Origin: Mailhella massiliensis
Lineage (GTDB): Bacteria; Desulfobacterota; Desulfovibrionia; Desulfovibrionales; Desulfovibrionaceae
Direction: 5' to 3'
DNA length: 41,691 nucleotides
Assembly: GCF_900155525.1 (NCBI RefSeq)
Contig: NZ_LT706937.1
Span: 1-41,691 of the forward strand
The position numbers and the translations under genes were made by a program. How positions within the stretch are numbered: position 1 is the stretch's first letter; the number at the start of each line of letters is the position of its first letter. Of this stretch, positions 15,673 to 23,905 are shown piece by piece. Under the pieces are notes generated by a model. The model was not told the origin of the DNA, did not search any database, and saw only the letters and a list, made by a program, of their open reading frames with translations.

Positions 15673-15921
15673 ATGAGCATACAGATACGACTGAGCACCA
15701 CCCTGCGCGACCTTGTTCCCGGCTACGATCCGGAAACGGGACTCACCTTTGAACTTCGCGAAGGTGAAACCTCCCTCACGGCCGAAGAGACGGCAAGGCG
15801 CATCGGCATTCCCCCGGAAGAAATCACCATCGTCATGATCAACAGCCGCCAGAACGAACTCGGCGATCTGGTGCATGACGGCGACCGTGTGGCCTTCTTC
15901 CCCCCCGTGGGAGGCGGTTAG
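15673..15921 (+). CDS. MoaD/ThiS-family sulfur carrier protein
   Basis: An 82-residue beta-grasp protein ending in Gly-Gly-Gly, with the family's HDGDRVAFFPPVGGG C-terminus that is adenylated and thiocarboxylated. In MoaD it supplies the dithiolene sulfurs of molybdopterin. Its place between AOR and an E1-like enzyme implies a dedicated sulfur donor for the tungsten-pterin of that AOR. The stop codon abuts the ATG of the next gene with no gap. No MoaE (large subunit of MPT synthase) is in the window. Confidence 0.88.
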   Translation: MSIQIRLSTTLRDLVPGYDPETGLTFELREGETSLTAEETARRIGIPPEEITIVMINSRQNELGDLVHDGDRVAFFPPVGGG

Positions 15922-16779
15922 ATGAACGCCCTTCCCGAACGAGAACACCTGCTTTCCCTGCTCGAACCCTTCCTGCAGGGCAGCGCGGAGGAATCCTCCG
16001 TCCGGGCCGAGGGCATACGCCTGCTGGCAAAGAAGTTCCGGCTTTCCGAAAGGGAGGCCATGCTCGCCCTGCTCCGGCAGGACATCTGGCCTTTGCGCTT
16101 CATCCGCAGCAAAGGGGGCTTCCGCGCGGAGGATATTGCGCTGCTCATGGATCTTCGCATCCTCATTGCAGGCTGCGGAGGGCTGGGCGGACAGGTTGCG
16201 GAGCTTCTCGCGCGTACGGGCGCGGGACGGCTCACGCTCTGCGACCCCGATGTTTTTGAAGAGAGCAATCTCAACAGACAGTGCTTCTGCACGGAAAAGA
16301 CGCTGGGCCGGCCCAAGGCCGAAGTCTGCCGTGAGGGACTTCTGGATATAGCCCCCTACATGGATATCGAGGCCTGCGTCACGGCGCTGGATGAAAGGAA
16401 TCTGCCCGGTTTTCTGCAGCGCGCGGATGTGGTCATCGACTGCCTCGATTCCGTGGCGGGAAAGAAAATGCTGGAAAAGGCCGCCCTGGAAGCGGACGTG
16501 CCCTGCGTGCACGGAGCCGTTTCCCGAAGCGAAGGATTCGCCCTTTTCGACGAAAACGTGCCCCTTCCCTGCGCGTTGCTGTATCCCGATGAGGGGGATT
16601 TTTCCCGCTCTCACCCGCCCATGAACGCCCACGCGCTTACCGTAACGGGAACCTCCTGTCTCATGGTCGCTCTGCTTCTGCGCCGCGTCTGCGGAAAGAG
16701 GCGCGGCGACGGACAGCTCTTTCACCTCGATCTTTCCATTCCCGAACTGGAAAGGCTCGCCTTCAAAGGCAGACCGTAG
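15922..16779 (+). CDS. MoeB/HesA/ThiF-like E1 activating enzyme
   Basis: A 285-residue ubiquitin-E1-like enzyme expected to adenylate the C-terminal Gly of the adjacent MoaD-like protein. It has the nucleotide-binding AGCGGLGGQVAELLARTGAG, DPDVFEESNLNRQ with the arginine finger, and the IDCLDSVAGKKML region. An extra N-terminal ~75 residues (helical, charged) precede the fold. The paired CxxC zinc ligands of MoeB are not seen, which is closer to HesA. It starts immediately after the moaD-like stop codon. Confidence 0.88.
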   Translation: MNALPEREHLLSLLEPFLQGSAEESSVRAEGIRLLAKKFRLSEREAMLALLRQDIWPLRFIRSKGGFRAEDIALLMDLRILIAGCGGLGGQVAELLARTGAGRLTLCDPDVFEESNLNRQCFCTEKTLGRPKAEVCREGLLDIAPYMDIEACVTALDERNLPGFLQRADVVIDCLDSVAGKKMLEKAALEADVPCVHGAVSRSEGFALFDENVPLPCALLYPDEGDFSRSHPPMNAHALTVTGTSCLMVALLLRRVCGKRRGDGQLFHLDLSIPELERLAFKGRP

Positions 16780-16813
16780 TGCGGGATCATCGTTTTAATA
16801 CAAGGAACTCGGC

Positions 16814-17167
16814 ATGGCATTCATCAGCGATCAGCAATGGAGACGTATAGAACCCTTTCTCGCCCGAGGCAAAAAGGTGGGGCGTCCGCGCAAAAGCGAC
16901 CGTGAAACGCTGGAAGCCGTTCTCTATGTTCTGACGACGGGCTGCCGCTGGTGCGACCTTCCCCGCGATATGGGCAGCTATGTTACCGCATGGCGTCGCT
17001 TCACCGCCTGGAAAAAGGACGGCACGTTCGACATCATCCGTTCCTGCCTGCCCGCCAGCATACAGCTTTCCGAAAATGCCAGCACTCCCCGGAAAATAAA
17101 GGAAGGCAAGTGCAGCCTGGCCATGAAGAAGTACTCAGGAACCAAAGCCCCGCAGGCGGAATCCTGA
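16814..17167 (+). pseudogene. Truncated IS5-type transposase (DUF4096 N-terminal domain only)
   Basis: A 117-residue protein whose first ~80 residues match the helix-turn-helix/DUF4096 start of IS5-family transposases: DQQWRRIEPFL, GRPRKSDRETLEAVLYVLTTGCRWCDLPRDMG, and the TAWRRFTAWKKDGTFD segment. The catalytic DDE domain is absent and is replaced by a Lys-rich tail. No inverted repeats were found around it. It keeps a good RBS (AAGGA, 7 bases before the ATG) and begins 34 bases after the E1 gene, so it may be translated as part of the AOR operon. It is unrelated in detail to the intact IS at 33625-34454. Confidence 0.75.
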
Positions 17168-17220
17168 TCTCAGGCACCGCACGGGCATCGGCCGCGCCTC
17201 ATTCCCGGCAGATCCTGCAC

Positions 17221-17254
17221 AGCCTTTCCCGCTTTGCCGCAGGAAAGGCTTTTT
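17221..17254 (+). terminator. Rho-independent terminator ending the AOR operon
   Basis: AGCCTTTCC (17221-17229) pairs perfectly with GGAAAGGCT (17242-17250), then TTTT. It lies about 55 bases after the transposase fragment, so that fragment is probably within the AOR transcript. Confidence 0.75.
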
Positions 17255-17432
17255 CATACACGGCGCCCCCGCGGACGCGCTCCGGCGAAGCTTTTCTCTT
17301 CAAACGTATCTTCTTTACAGTCGGCCGGATCTCCATACGGCTGTTTCCCTTGCGTACGCCGTCCATCGGCACCGTTCATCCGGCATCACGCGTCCACGGC
17401 AGGCGGAAACTCCCGCTTCCTGTCCGCCCGGA

Positions 17433-17487
17433 TAAAAAACGCGCTTTCTCCCTGCCTGCCTCACAGGCTCCTGCAGGGAAAAAGCGC
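17433..17487 (-). terminator. Terminator of the moeA-PBP transcript
   Basis: A 15-bp stem with one mismatch (17441-17455 with 17473-17487) containing a smaller inner hairpin (GCCT CAC AGGC). On the minus strand it is followed by GTTTTTTATC. It lies about 100 bases beyond the moeA-PBP stop. Confidence 0.75.
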
Positions 17488-17588
17488 GTCTCTTCCGCCT
17501 TGTGGGAAAAACGGTCGTTCTTCCGCACAAGGCATGATCCGTCATCTTCCGGCCATTCTGCCTTCTGCAGCAGAAAGCCGGAACAATG

Positions 17589-19547
17589 CTATTTTCCGTC
17601 GTATTCCCAGAGAATCTCCCCGGTACGCCCCACACCGTAGCCGCCCATGGCAAGAACGGCGTTCTTGAAGACATCCGAACGGATGACGTCCAGCAGCGCG
17701 AGGATTCTCGCATCCTCCGCATAACGGCAGGGAATGACGAGATCGTATTCCTCCACGCCCACGGAAATAAATTCCAGCCCGAGAGCCGCGGCTGCGGAAC
17801 GCACGCCGAGTCCGGCATCGGCCCTGCCGGAAAGCACGGCCGCCGCCACGTTCATGTGCGTGTACTCCTCGTCTCTGTAGCCCTGTACGCGGGCGGGGGA
17901 AAGGCCGCGCTTTTTCAGTTCATAATCCAGAAGCACGCGGGTTCCGCTGCCTCTCTGGCGGTTGATGAAGCGCACGTCCTCCCGGCAGAGGTCTTCAAAG
18001 GAGGCAACCTTCTTCGGATTGCCGGGCAGAACCATGATCCCCTGTTCCCTGTCCACCAGATGCACCAGAAGAGAAGGCACCCCTTTCAGGTGTTCCCGCA
18101 TGGCGCTGCGGTTGTAGACGCCCGTTTCCTCATCCAGCAGGTGACTGCCCGCCAGATGGCACTGTCCGCGTCCGAGGGCGAGAAGCCCTCCGAGAGAACC
18201 CACATGCGCCGAGGTGAGGCGGAAGCCGGGATGGTTCCTTCTCAGCATACTGTCGATAAGATCCAGCGTATTGTCATGGCTGCCCGTGGCGAGCAGCGCC
18301 CCCTCTATTTCCCTGCGGGTACGGAACAGCTCCGCCCGCACGGCTTCCCCGGCGTTCAGGCCTTCGCGGTCACGTTCCACGGGGATCACCGCATCGGCAC
18401 GGGAAAGGCTGGTCACCGTACCGGCGCCGCGGGGCAGAGGTACGGCAAAACAGGTTCCATTCACCATGCCGAGTTTCACACGGACACGCTCTTCCATGCC
18501 CGGCCGTGAGGGAATGGGATTACAGGGAACCACCTCCAGACTCTCCCGGCAGGCAGGCTCCCTCTTCAGCCAACGGGCAAGAAGGGGCAGAACAAATTCT
18601 TCCATGGCCACAATGGCGGAAACGGGATAACCGGGCGTCCCCACCACGGGCACGCTGCGTCCGCCCTCCGTCACAAGGCCGAGAGCCGTGGGCTTGCCCG
18701 GCATGACGGCCACGCCGTGCACGAGAAGTTCTCCCATGGAGGCGATGACGTCGGCCGTGTAGTCGTGGCTGCCCGCCGAGGAACCGGCGTTCAGCACCAC
18801 AAGGTCGGCCCCTTCCTCCATGGCACGGCGCACGGAGGCGCGGATGAGTTCCGGCTCATCCGGCACGACGGGGTACACCTCCGCCTCGCCTCCGGCCTCT
18901 GCTATCATGGCGGAAAAAATAATGGAATTAAATTCGGGAAGAGCACGCCCCGCCCGGAGATCCTCTTCCTTCGCCTCATCGAGCGCCACAATTTCCGAGC
19001 CGCTGGGAATCACGACCACCTTCGGCTTCCTGAGTACCACGGGATGCGTCACGCCCCCTGCGGCCAAAGCGCCCAGCTCATACGGCCCGATGGCCACGCC
19101 CGGCGCGAGAATGATTTCCGTGGCCACCATGTCTTCCCCGAGCTTGCGCACATGCTGCCAGGGAAAGGCAGCTTTTTCTATGACGGCGAATCTGCCCTCT
19201 TCCTCCAGATTCACATGCTCCACCATGACCACGGCGTTGCAGCCCGAAGGAAGCGGATGACCGGTATTGATCCAGAAGGCGTCCTTTCCTATTTCCAGGC
19301 GCAGGGGCCTCCGGGGAGAGGCGGTGAAGGTATCTTCCGCCTTCACGGCAATGCCGTCCATGGCCGCGCCGTGAAAGGCCGGGGAGGAACGCAGGGCATC
19401 CACCGGACGGGCAAGCACCCGGTGCAGCGCAGCGGAAAGGGGAACGCTCTCCTCCTCCGGTTCGGAAAGCGACGTGTCGATACGGGAAAACCAGAGATCC
19501 CGGGCCTCTCCGGGAGCCATCATCGTAAGGTAGGTATGCCTGGCCAT
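17589..19547 (-). CDS. MoeA fused to a periplasmic-binding-protein-like domain
   Basis: A 652-residue cytoplasmic fusion. Residues ~1-415 are MoeA (metal insertion into adenylated molybdopterin): FHGAAMDGIAVKAED, INTGHPLPSGCNAVVMVE, IPSGSEIV, NAGSSAGSHDYT, GKPTALG and GTPGYPVSA. Residues ~425-652 are a PBP-like domain (ATGSHDNTLDLID, AHVGSLGGLLAL, NRQRGSGTRVLLDYELKK, and the DAGLGVRSAA region), as in the MoeA/LysR-substrate-domain fusions of anaerobes. The second domain may sense or present the oxyanion. The RBS is GAGGA 5 bases before the ATG. It lies downstream of the stand-alone moeA on the same strand. Confidence 0.92.
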   Translation of the reverse strand: MARHTYLTMMAPGEARDLWFSRIDTSLSEPEEESVPLSAALHRVLARPVDALRSSPAFHGAAMDGIAVKAEDTFTASPRRPLRLEIGKDAFWINTGHPLPSGCNAVVMVEHVNLEEEGRFAVIEKAAFPWQHVRKLGEDMVATEIILAPGVAIGPYELGALAAGGVTHPVVLRKPKVVVIPSGSEIVALDEAKEEDLRAGRALPEFNSIIFSAMIAEAGGEAEVYPVVPDEPELIRASVRRAMEEGADLVVLNAGSSAGSHDYTADVIASMGELLVHGVAVMPGKPTALGLVTEGGRSVPVVGTPGYPVSAIVAMEEFVLPLLARWLKREPACRESLEVVPCNPIPSRPGMEERVRVKLGMVNGTCFAVPLPRGAGTVTSLSRADAVIPVERDREGLNAGEAVRAELFRTRREIEGALLATGSHDNTLDLIDSMLRRNHPGFRLTSAHVGSLGGLLALGRGQCHLAGSHLLDEETGVYNRSAMREHLKGVPSLLVHLVDREQGIMVLPGNPKKVASFEDLCREDVRFINRQRGSGTRVLLDYELKKRGLSPARVQGYRDEEYTHMNVAAAVLSGRADAGLGVRSAAAALGLEFISVGVEEYDLVIPCRYAEDARILALLDVIRSDVFKNAVLAMGGYGVGRTGEILWEYDGK

Positions 19548-19652
19548 AGAATCCTCTTTCGGCGCATCTCTGCGCCCCGGTCAAAAAAGCGCATACGCCG
19601 CCGTGCGGGCCGCAGCCGGGCCTGCCGCAGGCGCACGCCTTTTCCTGCATGA

Positions 19653-19692
19653 AAAAACGGCCGCCCTGCCCTCCGTATCGGCGAAGACGGCC
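19653..19692 (-). terminator. Possible weak terminator between the two moeA genes
   Basis: On the minus strand GGCC(G) at 19692-19688 can pair, with bulges, with (C)GGCC near 19662-19658, followed by GTTTTTT. It begins about 17 bases after the upstream moeA stop, and would lower expression of the fused paralog. The stem is imperfect. Confidence 0.35.
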
Positions 19693-19708
19693 CGCAATAC
19701 GCTCCGCT

Positions 19709-20935
19709 CTAATCCAGAATGTAGGCGGATACCACCTGCCCGGCATACAGCCCTTCGCTGTTTTCCGGGCAGACCACCAGAGCATCAGCGCTCACAAGGC
19801 CGGAAATCAGCCCCGAAGGCGTGGTGACGGGCTCGGCCGTCCAGCCTTGTTCCGTGAGGGAAAGCCGGACGCGGATGAAATCCCGCCGCCCCTGAGCGGA
19901 AGCCACGGCACGGGAAAGCACCGCCGGAACCGAAGGCATCATGCCCTCCCGGCCGCCCTGAAGGCGGCGCAGCAGAGGCAGAAGAAAAACGCGGGCGCAC
20001 ACAAGGGCGCTCGACACATGACCGGGCAAGCCCATGAGCCAGGCCGCACCGGAACGGGCGAGAATAAAGGGCTTTCCGGGGCTGATGGCCACGCCGTGGG
20101 CCAGAAGTTCGCTCTGCGGCATGGCGCGGAAAATATCCACGGTATGATCGCGCATGCCTGCCGAAGAACCGCCGGAAAGAAGCACCACATCGGCACGGGA
20201 AAGGGCTCCGCGTACCACGGACTCCAGCGCCGCCATGTCGTCGCGCACAAGCCCTTCCATGCTCACCTCGGCCCCCGCGCTCCGGCACAGGGCCGCCAGA
20301 GAGTGGGAGTTCACGTCGCGCACCTGCCCGGGCGCAGGCTTCTGCGTAAAGGGGACCACTTCGTCTCCGGTGGAAACAATGGCCACACGGGGCCTGCGGA
20401 ACACAGGCACGACGCACTGACCGAGCGCGGCAAGAAGGCCTATTTCCTGAGGACGCAGCCGCCTCCCTGCAGGAAGAAGCACGCTCCCGCAGGAGGCGTC
20501 TTCATCAGCTTCCAGCACATGGTCGCCCGGAGCCTGGGAGCGGATGAGCTCCACCATGTTTTTCCCTGCCGGGCGGGAGTACTCCACCATGACCACGCAG
20601 TCCGCCCCTTCGGGAAGCATGCCCCCCGTCATGATGCGGGCCGTCTGCCCTTCGAGAAGAGAAAATTCCGGCGCCCTGCCCATGGGGCATTCGCCTACGC
20701 ATTCCAGAAGCGCGGGCGAACCTTCCTGTGCGCCGAACACATCCCGTGCGCGCACGGCATAGCCGTCCACCGTGGAACGGGCAAATCCCGGCAGATTCTC
20801 GGGGGAAATCAGATCCTCGGCCAGACGCCGCCCCGCAGAGTCGTCAAGGGGAACGCGCTCCGCGCTCAGCGGCGCGCATGCTTCGACGAACGAAAGGATC
20901 TCGTCCACCGGTTTAAGGGTAAGAAAGGACTTCAT
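19709..20935 (-). CDS. moeA: Molybdopterin molybdenumtransferase (stand-alone MoeA)
   Basis: A 408-residue MoeA, full length, inserting molybdate or tungstate into MPT-AMP. Motifs: ARSTVDGYAVRARD, MTGGMLPEGADCVVMVE, VSTGDEVVPF, LLSGGSSAGMRDHT, SPGKPFILAR and GLPGHVSSALV. The start at 20935 has AGGAG upstream; the frame continues open beyond it but that part is non-coding. It is divergent from tunR across a 307-base regulatory region. Having two MoeA proteins is common where both Mo and W enzymes are made, but which metal each prefers cannot be told. Confidence 0.93.
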   Translation of the reverse strand: MKSFLTLKPVDEILSFVEACAPLSAERVPLDDSAGRRLAEDLISPENLPGFARSTVDGYAVRARDVFGAQEGSPALLECVGECPMGRAPEFSLLEGQTARIMTGGMLPEGADCVVMVEYSRPAGKNMVELIRSQAPGDHVLEADEDASCGSVLLPAGRRLRPQEIGLLAALGQCVVPVFRRPRVAIVSTGDEVVPFTQKPAPGQVRDVNSHSLAALCRSAGAEVSMEGLVRDDMAALESVVRGALSRADVVLLSGGSSAGMRDHTVDIFRAMPQSELLAHGVAISPGKPFILARSGAAWLMGLPGHVSSALVCARVFLLPLLRRLQGGREGMMPSVPAVLSRAVASAQGRRDFIRVRLSLTEQGWTAEPVTTPSGLISGLVSADALVVCPENSEGLYAGQVVSAYILD

Positions 20936-21088
20936 GCCGGGCTCCTGCGTATAAGATGGTATTTTCCGGGAGTATAGTCTTTTGAAGAAAAAAGAAAAGA
21001 TACGTCTGAAAGGCTCAGGATGCAATTTTTCTGCTTTTTTCCTTGTGAATATCTTTTTTAGCCTGTGATCCCGCCATGAAGGATGAGA

Positions 21089-21104
21089 GTTTTGAAATGA
21101 AAAC
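21089..21104. promoter_or_regulatory. Palindromic candidate TunR operator
   Basis: GTTTTGAAATGAAAAC, an inverted repeat GTTTT-N6-AAAAC in the moeA/tunR divergent region. The TGAAATGA core recurs at 21165-21172 and as CATTTCAT at 21213-21220. The position fits autoregulation of tunR and control of moeA. That TunR binds it is an inference; I do not recall the published motif exactly. Confidence 0.5.
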
Positions 21105-21242
21105 CGTCTTGTAACCGATATGTACGCCTTTCCGCATTGCCCCGGCCGAAATTTTCTGATAATGTGAAATGAGAATTTTTCTTCGGCAATATTGAAACAT
21201 GGCCGACAGGCGCATTTCATTATGCCCCAGCCATGATTTTTT

Positions 21243-22301
21243 ATGCCCTCCTGCCCGCCGAATGCCATGCCGCAGAGCATGCACGAAAAGGCGCGGGAGA
21301 GCAAAGACGGTGAAACCTTGACGCAGGAACATCTGAACAAACACATGCTCGAACAGCTCACGCTGCGCTGGGAGGCATGGGAGGCGGAAGCCACGACCAC
21401 GGCGAAAAAAATCGTCCGCGCGCGGCTGCATCTTCTGTTTCTGCTCATCCGCTATGGGGGGCTGCGCCTCGGCGAGGCCCTGAACCTGAACGCGAAATCC
21501 GCCGTCGACACCGTCACCGGCATGGTTCGCGTGCCCGATCCCGGCGGCCGCGACATCATGCTCCCCCTCTCCTGCATGAAGCATATCCGGCGCATCCTCA
21601 GCCTGCCCGAAGCGGAGGATGCCGCCTTTCTGCATTTCGACCAGGGTTTCGTACGGAAAAAATTCTACGCCGTGGCGCAGGGACTCGGGCTTTCGCCGGG
21701 CATGGCCGGGCCGCGCGCCATCCGCTATGCACGGGGGCTCGAGCTTCTCAGGCTCCATGTTCCCTTCAACGTGGTGCAGGCCTTCCTCGGCCAGCAGAAA
21801 ACCTCTCAGATCGCCGAATTTCTCGCCTTTGCCGGAGGCGAAGCCAAGGATATCGTGCGCGAAAGCGCCTCCGGCAGATGGAAGGAACATGAGAACGTCA
21901 ATTCCTTCATAGGCATCATCACGGCCATGGAAACAGGTATGCGCGCCGCAAGCATAGAGGTCACCACCTTTTCCGATCTCGTCATCACGGCTCTTTGCGA
22001 CATGCGGCAGTTCATGGACATGGCTCCGCACCTCAATCAGGTGGTCACCGTTTCCGTTACGCCGGAACACATCGTGCTTTCCACGGAAAAAAATCCGGGA
22101 AGCCTGCAGGGGCCCGTGAAGGCCACGGTCGTTTCCCTGCATCAGGACATGGTGGAAAGTTTTCTCACGCTGGAACTTGCGGACGGCACCAAGGTAAGCG
22201 CCGTGCAGGAAAGCACGCCGCTTTCCCGTCTCAGACTCAGGCAGGGCAGTCAGGTCTTCATGAGTTTTCCGGCGAGAGGAGTCCGCATCAGTACGGACTG
22301 A
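21243..22301 (+). CDS. tunR: TunR-type tungstate-responsive transcriptional regulator
   Basis: A 352-residue regulator with an N-terminal phage-integrase-like DNA-binding domain (about residues 25-210: KIVRARLHLLFLLIRYGGLRLGEALNL, GPRAIRYARGLELLRLHVP, VVQAFLGQQKTSQIAEFLAF). Two C-terminal TOBE/ModE-like oxyanion domains follow (about 215-352). The recombinase-like domain lacks a clear catalytic Tyr. This is the architecture of TunR, described in Desulfovibrio, where the apo-protein controls tup and mod transporters and releases DNA on binding tungstate. The tup genes directly downstream agree. Start choice is uncertain: ATGs at 21243, 21267 and 21279 all lack a strong RBS. Confidence 0.88.
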   Translation: MPSCPPNAMPQSMHEKARESKDGETLTQEHLNKHMLEQLTLRWEAWEAEATTTAKKIVRARLHLLFLLIRYGGLRLGEALNLNAKSAVDTVTGMVRVPDPGGRDIMLPLSCMKHIRRILSLPEAEDAAFLHFDQGFVRKKFYAVAQGLGLSPGMAGPRAIRYARGLELLRLHVPFNVVQAFLGQQKTSQIAEFLAFAGGEAKDIVRESASGRWKEHENVNSFIGIITAMETGMRAASIEVTTFSDLVITALCDMRQFMDMAPHLNQVVTVSVTPEHIVLSTEKNPGSLQGPVKATVVSLHQDMVESFLTLELADGTKVSAVQESTPLSRLRLRQGSQVFMSFPARGVRISTD

Positions 22302-22343
22302 GCGTATCAACCGCCCTTCGGGGCCAACACAAGGAGCAACACA

Positions 22344-23165
22344 ATGAATCACTTCGGCAAAACCCTTCTGGGCGCTCTTTTCGCCCTCTCCTGCGCCGCG
22401 CCCGTGCAGGCTGCGGATACCCTGATGATGGCCACCACCACCAGCACGCAGGATTCCGGTCTGCTGGAATATCTCGCCCCCACCTTCCAGAAGGAAACGG
22501 GCATCGACCTCAAGTGGGTGGCCGTGGGCACCGGCAAGGCCCTGGAAATCGCCAAGAACTGCGACGCCGACGTTCTGCTCGTCCATGCTCCCGACGTGGA
22601 GAGGAAGTTCATCGACGACGGCTACGGCATCGACCGCCGTCAGATCATGTACAACGACTTCGTCATCGTCGGCCCCAAGGCCGACCCTGCGAAGATCGCC
22701 GGCAAGACCACGGCGGAAGCCCTCAAGACCATCTATGACGCCAAGGCGGGCTTCGTGAGCCGCGGCGACAAGTCCGGCACCCATTCCGCGGAACTGGCGC
22801 TGTGGAAGAAGTCCAACCTGAACCCCGACAAGGAATCCTTCTACATTTCCGCCGGTCAGGGCATGATGGCCACGCTCGCCATCGCCGCCGAAAAGGGCGC
22901 CTACGCCCTTACCGACCGCGGCACCTGGATCAAGTACGCCAACAAGCAGGGCGACGCAAACCCCCTCGCCATCGTGGTTGAAGGCGACTCCGCCCTCTTC
23001 AACCAGTACAGCGTGATCACCACGAACCCCGCCATCTGCCCCAACGTCAAGAAGGATCTGGCCGGAAAGTTCGAAGACTGGTGGGTGAAGCCCGAAACCC
23101 AGAAGCTCATTGAAGACTACAAGCTGGAAGGCAAGCAGCTCTTCTTCCCCAACGCGGGCAAGTAA
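22344..23165 (+). CDS. tupA: Tungstate ABC transporter, substrate-binding protein
   Basis: A 273-residue periplasmic protein with a signal peptide (MNHFGKTLLGALFALSCAAPVQA) followed by the TupA ligand motif TTTSTQDSG. Further marks are HAPDVERKFIDDG, YNDFVIVGP, SRGDKSGTH and YALTDRGTW. TupA binds tungstate far better than molybdate or sulfate. The RBS is AAGGAG. It follows tunR by 42 bases, and the leader contains a small GCCC-TTCG-GGGC hairpin (22313-22324). Confidence 0.95.
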   Translation: MNHFGKTLLGALFALSCAAPVQAADTLMMATTTSTQDSGLLEYLAPTFQKETGIDLKWVAVGTGKALEIAKNCDADVLLVHAPDVERKFIDDGYGIDRRQIMYNDFVIVGPKADPAKIAGKTTAEALKTIYDAKAGFVSRGDKSGTHSAELALWKKSNLNPDKESFYISAGQGMMATLAIAAEKGAYALTDRGTWIKYANKQGDANPLAIVVEGDSALFNQYSVITTNPAICPNVKKDLAGKFEDWWVKPETQKLIEDYKLEGKQLFFPNAGK

Positions 23166-23172
23166 CTCTCAC

Positions 23173-23194
23173 GCGGGCCGGGCGACCGGCCCGC
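23173..23194 (+). other. Intercistronic stem-loop between tupA and tupB
   Basis: A perfect 9-bp stem, GCGGGCCGG with CCGGCCCGC, and a GCGA (GNRA-type) tetraloop. It has no T-tract and starts 8 bases after the tupA stop. Such a hairpin can protect the binding-protein message so that TupA outnumbers the permease. Confidence 0.65.
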
Positions 23195-23209
23195 CTTCTA
23201 CAGGTATCC

Positions 23210-23905
23210 ATGGGATATTTCAGCGACGGCATGCACAAGGCGATCGCCCTTCTCCTCAACATGGACGACGCCACCTTTTCCGCGATACAGGCAACGCTTT
23301 CCTCCACAAGCTGCGCCCTCGTCATCGCCATGGTTCTGGGCCTGCCTCTGGGCTTTCTGCTCGGCTACGCCTCGTTCCCGGGCAAAAAGACGCTCCGGCT
23401 CATTTCCGATACGCTGCTGGCCTTCCCCACGGTGCTCATCGGCCTCATCGTCTATGTGCTCATCACCTACCGGGGACCGTTCGGGCAGTTCGGGCTTCTT
23501 TTCACGCTGCCCGGCATGGTCATCGGTCAGAGCATACTCGCGCTTCCCATCATCGTTTCCTGGACGGCGCAGGCCGTGGAAAGCCTGGATGCGCGATGCC
23601 GGGAAACGCTGCTCACGCTGGGAGCCTCGCCTCTTCAGGTGGCTCTGCACACCATACGCGAAGTCCGCTACGACCTCGGCATGGTCTGCGTCACGGCCTT
23701 CGGCCGCGTGGTGACGGAAGTGGGCGTGGCCATGATGCTCGGCGGCAACATCCGCTATTCCACGCGCACCATGACCACGGCCATCTCGCTGGAAACCAGC
23801 AAAGGAGAGTTCGCACAGGGCATAGCCCTCGGCCTCGTACTTCTTCTCATCGCCTTTCTGGTCAATTTTCTTCTGGCCTGGTTCAGGCGCATGGGGCGCG
23901 CATGA
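23210..23905 (+). CDS. tupB: Tungstate ABC transporter, permease
   Basis: A 231-residue inner-membrane protein with about five hydrophobic segments and a BPD-type permease EAA loop (ETLLTLGASPLQVALHTIREVRYDL, near residues 138-162). It forms the channel for tungstate delivered by TupA. Short length and opening motif match TupB. It ends in an ATGA overlap with tupC. Confidence 0.93.
   Translation: MGYFSDGMHKAIALLLNMDDATFSAIQATLSSTSCALVIAMVLGLPLGFLLGYASFPGKKTLRLISDTLLAFPTVLIGLIVYVLITYRGPFGQFGLLFTLPGMVIGQSILALPIIVSWTAQAVESLDARCRETLLTLGASPLQVALHTIREVRYDLGMVCVTAFGRVVTEVGVAMMLGGNIRYSTRTMTTAISLETSKGEFAQGIALGLVLLLIAFLVNFLLAWFRRMGRA

Noticed and set aside
13816-16725. 969-codon open frame on the minus strand
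   Set aside because: Antisense to the AOR, MoaD-like and E1 genes; no domain signature.
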